Shown here one piece after another: positions 1 through 5,003 of a stretch of 5,003 bases of DNA (position 1 is its first letter; each line of letters begins with the position of its first letter). The DNA comes from Robiginitomaculum sp. GTDB lineage: Bacteria; Pseudomonadota; Alphaproteobacteria; Caulobacterales; Maricaulaceae. The stretch is from the NCBI GenBank assembly GCA_026993275.1, contig JALWUB010000282.1, positions 1 through 5,003 of the forward strand, given 5' to 3'. The notes beneath the pieces were generated by a model. It saw nothing but the letters and a program-made list of their open reading frames with translations, was not told the DNA's origin and ran no database searches. The translations under genes were made by a program, and so were the position numbers.

Positions 1-2651
<2,651 letters not shown>

Positions 2652-2657
2652 AATCGC

Positions 2658-2734
2658 GAATCTGCACATGATTTTGCCCCGATTCAGCGCAATTTGCAGA
2701 AAAATAATGTCTGCATCACCTCTTGACTGGAATC
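2658..2734. promoter_or_regulatory. Cluster of three GANTC (CcrM-type methylation) sites
   Basis: GAATC at 2658-2662, GATTC at 2681-2685 and GAATC at 2730-2734. By eye I find only three other GANTC sites in the whole window (814, 2105 and 4630), so half of them lie in this 183-bp spacer. GANTC is the target of the cell-cycle methyltransferase CcrM in most Alphaproteobacteria, where methylation state of promoter sites can change transcription. The third site lies between the predicted -35 and -10 boxes. That the host has CcrM is inferred from the likely lineage, not seen here. Confidence 0.4.
2695..2715. promoter_or_regulatory. Inverted repeat TGCAGA-N9-TCTGCA, possible operator upstream of the hydrolase promoter
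   Basis: The 6-bp arms are perfect and separated by an A-rich 9-base spacer. The dyad ends 7 bases before the predicted -35 box at 2723. A third half-site, TCTGCA, is at 2661-2666 and also pairs with the 2695 arm. The position suits an activator or repressor site; as an RNA hairpin it has no T-tract after it and would be a poor terminator. No specific regulator is recognised. Confidence 0.3.
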
Positions 2735-2751
2735 GCGAAGCTCCTTATGTG
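2723..2751 (+). promoter_or_regulatory. Predicted sigma-70 promoter for the cell wall hydrolase gene
   Basis: The -35 box is TTGACT (2723-2728), preceded by C as in the CTTGAC form common in Alphaproteobacteria. After a 17-base spacer comes TATGTG (2746-2751), a weak -10 box matching TATAAT only at its first three bases (TTATGT, one base earlier, is an alternative). Transcription would start near 2757-2759 and give a leader of about 77 bases before the start codon at 2835. The -35 box and spacing are good; the -10 is the weak point. Confidence 0.5.
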
Positions 2752-2752
2752 C

Positions 2753-2794
2753 CCGCCGGTTAGGGCTCTGTTAAGCCTGTTGCGGTATTTTTTT
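2753..2794 (+). terminator. Weak composite hairpin followed by T7: possible terminator or attenuator
   Basis: CCGC (2753-2756) can pair with GCGG (2782-2785), enclosing an inner stem AGG(G)CT/AAGCCT (2762-2767 with 2774-2778, one bulged G). Two bases later comes a run of seven T (2788-2794). This has the general shape of an intrinsic terminator, about 100 bases after the ppdK stop, but the stems are short and interrupted. If the promoter at 2723-2751 is used, the hairpin lies at the very 5' end of the hydrolase mRNA and would act as an attenuator or leader structure instead. The T-run is certain; the function is a guess. Confidence 0.25.
2760..2774. promoter_or_regulatory. CtrA-like half-site pair TTAG-N7-TTAA
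   Basis: TTAG (2760-2763), seven bases, then TTAA (2771-2774): one mismatch to the TTAA-N7-TTAA consensus of the alphaproteobacterial cell-cycle regulator CtrA. It lies at about the predicted transcription start of the hydrolase gene, where binding would be expected to repress. A match this short with one mismatch could arise by chance in an AT-richer spacer. Confidence 0.25.
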
Positions 2795-2822
2795 CCGGCT
2801 CGACCCCGGTGCTGCGGCAGCG

Positions 2823-2830
2823 AAGGAGAG
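2823..2830 (+). promoter_or_regulatory. Ribosome binding site of the cell wall hydrolase gene
   Basis: AAGGAGAG lies with good spacing (GGAG ends 6 bases before) upstream of the ATG at 2835 and supports that start over the ATG three codons later at 2844. A small hairpin, GCTG-CGG-CAGC (2811-2821), sits just upstream and leaves the site free. Confidence 0.75.
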
Positions 2831-2834
2831 GCAG

Positions 2835-3608
2835 ATGGCGGCGATGACGCTACATTGGAGGGGATTTGCACGCGCCCTGGTGCGCGGCGAAACCGTGTCC
2901 GGCATGTTTGCGCTTGCTGCCACCCTGGCGCTGGGGGTGTTGCTGGCCATGGCGCCGCAACGCGCCGCCGTGCAGCGCGACAACAGCGCCTGGCGGGCCT
3001 GGGCACGCGCATTTCTTGATACCCCGCAAACGGCCAGAACGGACACTGTTCCGGCAGATATTGAAGCCTATGCGCTGGCCTATGCCAGCACGGGCCAACG
3101 CGCTGCACTGCAGCAGGATCTGCAGATCATGGCGTCGCTGGAAACCTTCACGCGCCGTCATGTGCGCAGCGCCGAAGAGCAAGGCAAATCTCTGAACTGC
3201 CTCGCCGAGGCGATCTATTACGAAGCGCGCAACGAGCCGGAAGCCGGTCAGCTTGCCGTTGCCCAGGTGGTGCTCAACCGGGTCCGCCACCGCGCCTATC
3301 CGTCCAGCATTTGCGCCGTGGTGTTCGAGGGCGCCTCGCGCCGCACCGGCTGTCAGTTCACCTTCACCTGTGATGGCGCCATGGCCGCGCCGCCGCATGG
3401 CAGAAGCTGGCGCCAGGCGCGCTTGAGTGCCATTCACGCCATGCTTGGCATGAGTGATGTCACCATTGGCCGGGCCACGCATTACCACACCGTCTCGGTG
3501 GACCCGCGCTGGTCGGCAAATTTGCTGCGCACTGCCAATATCGGCCGCCATGTCTTTTACCGCTTTCCGTCGCGGCGCGAAAAGGCGCTGTTGGGCAGCG
3601 CCGCCTGA
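2835..3608 (+). CDS. SleB/CwlJ-type cell wall hydrolase, membrane-anchored
   Basis: 257-residue protein predicted to cleave peptidoglycan in the periplasm. The N-terminus has basic residues (R9, R13, R17) followed by one hydrophobic helix (about 21-40, MFALAATLALGVLLAMA). There is no good signal peptidase site (Pro follows AMA), so it is probably an uncleaved anchor with the rest outside the membrane. Residues 45-118 are a less conserved linker. The Hydrolase_2 (SleB) domain spans about 121-248: NCLAEAIYYEARNEPEAGQ (121-139), with E130 of the EAR motif the likely catalytic Glu by analogy to Bacillus SleB; then VAQVVLNRVRHRAYPSSIC, TGCQFTFTCDG, and the closing ATHYHT-DPRW-IGRHVFYRF. Four Cys (122, 160, 173, 179) could form disulfides. 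Non-sporulating Alphaproteobacteria often carry such proteins; the founding members are spore-germination lytic enzymes. Family assignment is firm; substrate and bond cleaved are not shown. It appears to have its own promoter, and its stop abuts that of the convergent gene. Confidence 0.9.
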   Translation: MAAMTLHWRGFARALVRGETVSGMFALAATLALGVLLAMAPQRAAVQRDNSAWRAWARAFLDTPQTARTDTVPADIEAYALAYASTGQRAALQQDLQIMASLETFTRRHVRSAEEQGKSLNCLAEAIYYEARNEPEAGQLAVAQVVLNRVRHRAYPSSICAVVFEGASRRTGCQFTFTCDGAMAAPPHGRSWRQARLSAIHAMLGMSDVTIGRATHYHTVSVDPRWSANLLRTANIGRHVFYRFPSRREKALLGSAA

Positions 3609-3630
3609 TCAGGCGTGCACGGGCGCTGCC
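3594..3630. other. Nested palindrome at the tail-to-tail gene junction
   Basis: The two stop codons, TGA (3606-3608, plus) and TCA (3609-3611, minus), are adjacent, giving TGATCA. This is the centre of a 14-bp perfect palindrome, CGCCTGATCAGGCG (3602-3615), because both genes end in a GCC-TGA codon pair. Around it, GGCAGCGCC (3594-3602) and GGCGCTGCC (3622-3630) form a 9-bp perfect inverted repeat. Either RNA strand can fold into a GC-rich hairpin at the end of its message. No T-tract follows on either strand, so it is not a classical intrinsic terminator; it may stabilise 3' ends or slow polymerase. GC-rich codons can also produce such repeats by chance. Confidence 0.5.
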
Positions 3631-5003
3631 GGGCGTGCCCGGTCCGGCGCCCTGAGCAGCAACAGCAGCGGCGCCGCAACAGCGCACACCATCATCAGGA
3701 AGCGAAAGTCATTGGTATAGCCGATGCTGGCGGCCTGGCGGTTCACCTCGGCATCCAGCAGGGCCAGCATGGACGGCTTGCCGAGCCCCGGCAGCACCGG
3801 CAATTTGGTGAAAAGCGAAACATGCGCGCCGATTTCGCTGTGGCCGCTCTGGACATTGCGCGCCAGCAGCGCGAAGGAAATCGACACGCCAATGGACGAG
3901 CCGATATTGCGCACCAGGGAAAACAGCGCCGTGGCCTCGGTGCGGTAGCGCTGGTCCAGAGTGGCGAAGGTAATCACCCCCATGGGCACAAAAATGGAGC
4001 CGAGCCCAATCCCCTGCACAAACCCGGTCCAGACGATCTCGCGCGGCCCGACATCGAGCGAAAACAGGCTCATCTGGTAGAGCGAAAAGGCCAGTGCCGC
4101 GAGCCCGGCACCGATCAGCAGGCGCGGGTCCACGCGTTCGCTCAGGCGCCCCATCACCATCATGCCCAGCATCAGCCCAAGGCCGCGCGGCGCCAGCACC
4201 AGGCCGGTGGTGACCACCGGCCAGCCCTTGAGGTTTTGCAGATAGGGCGGCAGCAGCGCCATGGTGGACAAGAAGATGATGCCGACCATGAACATGAAGG
4301 TCAGGCCGGTGGACAGATTGCGGTCGGCGAACAGGGCCGGGGTCAAAAATACCCGCTCGGCCGTGAGAATATGGACAATGAAGAGATACAGGCACAGCAC
4401 CGCCAGGATTGCCTCGGCAATGATTTCCGGCGCGGAAAACCAGTCCAGCGACTGGCCGCGGTCGAGCATCATCTGCAGGCCGCCAATGGAGAGGCTGAGC
4501 AGCGCAAAGCCCAGCCAGTCAAAGGGCAGTTTCCTTTGCCGCCCGGTGCGTTGCACGAACAGGCTGATGCCGGCCAGTGCCAGCAGGCCGACGGGCAGGT
4601 TGATGTAGAACACCCAGCGCCAGCTCAAGGATTCGGTCAGCCAGCCGCCCAGTGCCGGGCCGATGACCGGACCGATCATCACCCCCACCCCCCAGATGGC
4701 AATGGCGCGGCCATGCTGGCTGCGCGGATAATTGTCCAGCAGAACCGCCTGGCTCAAGGGCACCAGGGAGGCGCCGAACACGCCCTGCAACAGGCGGAAC
4801 AGCACCAGCTGGCCAAGATTGGCGGCGGCGCCCGCGGCCATGGAGGCGATGATGAAGCCGCCGACGGCACCCATGAACAGGCGCTTGCGGCCAAAGCGCG
4901 ACGCCAGAAACCCGGTTGCCGGGGTCATGATCGCGGCGGCGACGATATAGGAGGTCAGCACCCAGGACACCTGGTCACGGGTGGCCGACATGGCGCCCTG
5001 GAT
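3609..5003 (-). CDS. DHA2-family (EmrB/QacA-type) MFS multidrug efflux permease, N-terminus outside the window
   Basis: Inner-membrane proton-driven drug exporter. Residues are numbered from the Met at base 4991, which is internal: the frame continues to the edge as I-Q-G-A-M-S-A-T, matching EmrB proteins in which TM1 and about 40 more residues precede this point. Thirteen of the 14 expected helices are visible (roughly 9-30, 37-56, 61-85, 97-118, 123-145, 158-175, 190-209, 227-247, 258-280, 288-310, 318-342, 353-376 and 430-447). Motif A, GFLASRFGRKRL (27-38), lies between TM2 and TM3; antiporter motif C, GVGVMIGPVIGPALGG (101-116), is in TM5. EmrB hallmarks include LDRGQSLDWFSAPEI (176-190), LPPYLQNLKGW (247-257), FVQGIGLGSIFVP and the periplasmic loop before TM14 ending IGYTNDFR. 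Family members usually work with an EmrA-type membrane fusion protein; if present it would be upstream on the minus strand, beyond the right edge. The substrate cannot be told from sequence. It converges on the cell wall hydrolase gene. Confidence 0.95.
   Translation of the reverse strand: MQGAMSATRDQVSWVLTSYIVAAAIMTPATGFLASRFGRKRLFMGAVGGFIIASMAAGAAANLGQLVLFRLLQGVFGASLVPLSQAVLLDNYPRSQHGRAIAIWGVGVMIGPVIGPALGGWLTESLSWRWVFYINLPVGLLALAGISLFVQRTGRQRKLPFDWLGFALLSLSIGGLQMMLDRGQSLDWFSAPEIIAEAILAVLCLYLFIVHILTAERVFLTPALFADRNLSTGLTFMFMVGIIFLSTMALLPPYLQNLKGWPVVTTGLVLAPRGLGLMLGMMVMGRLSERVDPRLLIGAGLAALAFSLYQMSLFSLDVGPREIVWTGFVQGIGLGSIFVPMGVITFATLDQRYRTEATALFSLVRNIGSSIGVSISFALLARNVQSGHSEIGAHVSLFTKLPVLPGLGKPSMLALLDAEVNRQAASIGYTNDFRFLMMVCAVAAPLLLLLRAPDRARPAAPVHA

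Larger units (their letters stand above)
2652..2739. repeat. Direct 9-bp repeat AATCGCGAA, 79 bp apart
   Basis: AATCGCGAA occurs at 2652-2660, immediately after the ppdK stop, and again at 2731-2739, inside the spacer of the predicted promoter. Each copy contains the palindrome TCGCGA. In a 183-bp region such a match is somewhat unlikely by chance, but it is short. It could be a paired protein-binding site or coincidence. Confidence 0.3.

Noticed and set aside
2668..2763. 31-codon ORF in the intergenic region (ATG at 2668)
   Set aside because: No ribosome binding site, no recognisable protein features, and it overlaps the predicted promoter.
2723..3019. Plus-strand ORF starting with TTG at 2723
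   Set aside because: The TTG is the -35 box TTGACT, there is no ribosome binding site, and most of it is an out-of-frame shadow of the hydrolase gene.
2850..3551. Minus-strand ORF opposite the cell wall hydrolase (233 codons)
   Set aside because: Antisense shadow; no family motifs, no ribosome binding site noticed, and the plus strand has the SleB domain.
3629..3642. CCGGGC-GT-GCCCGG short inverted repeat near the permease C-terminus
   Set aside because: Six-bp GC arms with a 2-base centre inside a GC-rich coding stretch; no T-tract and likely chance.
3709..4395. Second minus-strand ORF inside the efflux gene (228 codons)
   Set aside because: Out-of-frame shadow of the permease with Arg/His/Gly-rich composition and no membrane pattern.
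4989..4991. ATG at 4991 (minus strand) as the start of the efflux permease
   Set aside because: The frame continues to the edge with residues typical of EmrB (I-Q-G-A before the Met), and TM1 would be missing if translation began here.

Overview
The window is ordinary chromosomal DNA from a GC-rich bacterium, most likely an alphaproteobacterium. This placement rests on three things: the reading style of all three genes (a PPDK-type dikinase, an alphaproteobacterial-looking SleB-like hydrolase with the EARNEP and CQFTF-CDG signatures, and an EmrB-type DHA2 permease), the high GC codon use, and possible CcrM (GANTC) and CtrA-like sites in the one intergenic region. The genus cannot be fixed from sequence alone.

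Layout: (1) 1-2651, plus strand: pyruvate phosphate dikinase (ppdK). It runs in frame to the left edge, so about 14-20 N-terminal residues are missing; all catalytic residues I could check are present. (2) 2652-2834: a 183-bp intergenic region, the only non-coding stretch. It holds a likely sigma-70 promoter (2723-2751), a TGCAGA-N9-TCTGCA dyad just upstream of it, three GANTC sites, a CtrA-like TTAG-N7-TTAA, a weak hairpin followed by T7, and a good ribosome binding site. (3) 2835-3608, plus strand: a membrane-anchored SleB/CwlJ-type cell wall hydrolase. (4) 3609-5003, minus strand: a 14-TM DHA2-family drug efflux permease of the EmrB/QacA type. Its first transmembrane helix and start lie beyond the right edge.

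The hydrolase and the efflux gene converge tail to tail with no bases between their stop codons, and the junction is the centre of a 14-bp perfect palindrome nested inside a 9-bp inverted repeat. The three genes do not form one pathway: ppdK belongs to central carbon metabolism (pyruvate/PEP interconversion), the hydrolase to peptidoglycan remodelling and the permease to export of toxic compounds. The hydrolase appears to have its own promoter.

I found no mobile element, CRISPR array, RNA gene or convincing undescribed system. The parts most worth a second look are the regulatory region at 2652-2834 and the convergent junction at 3594-3630.
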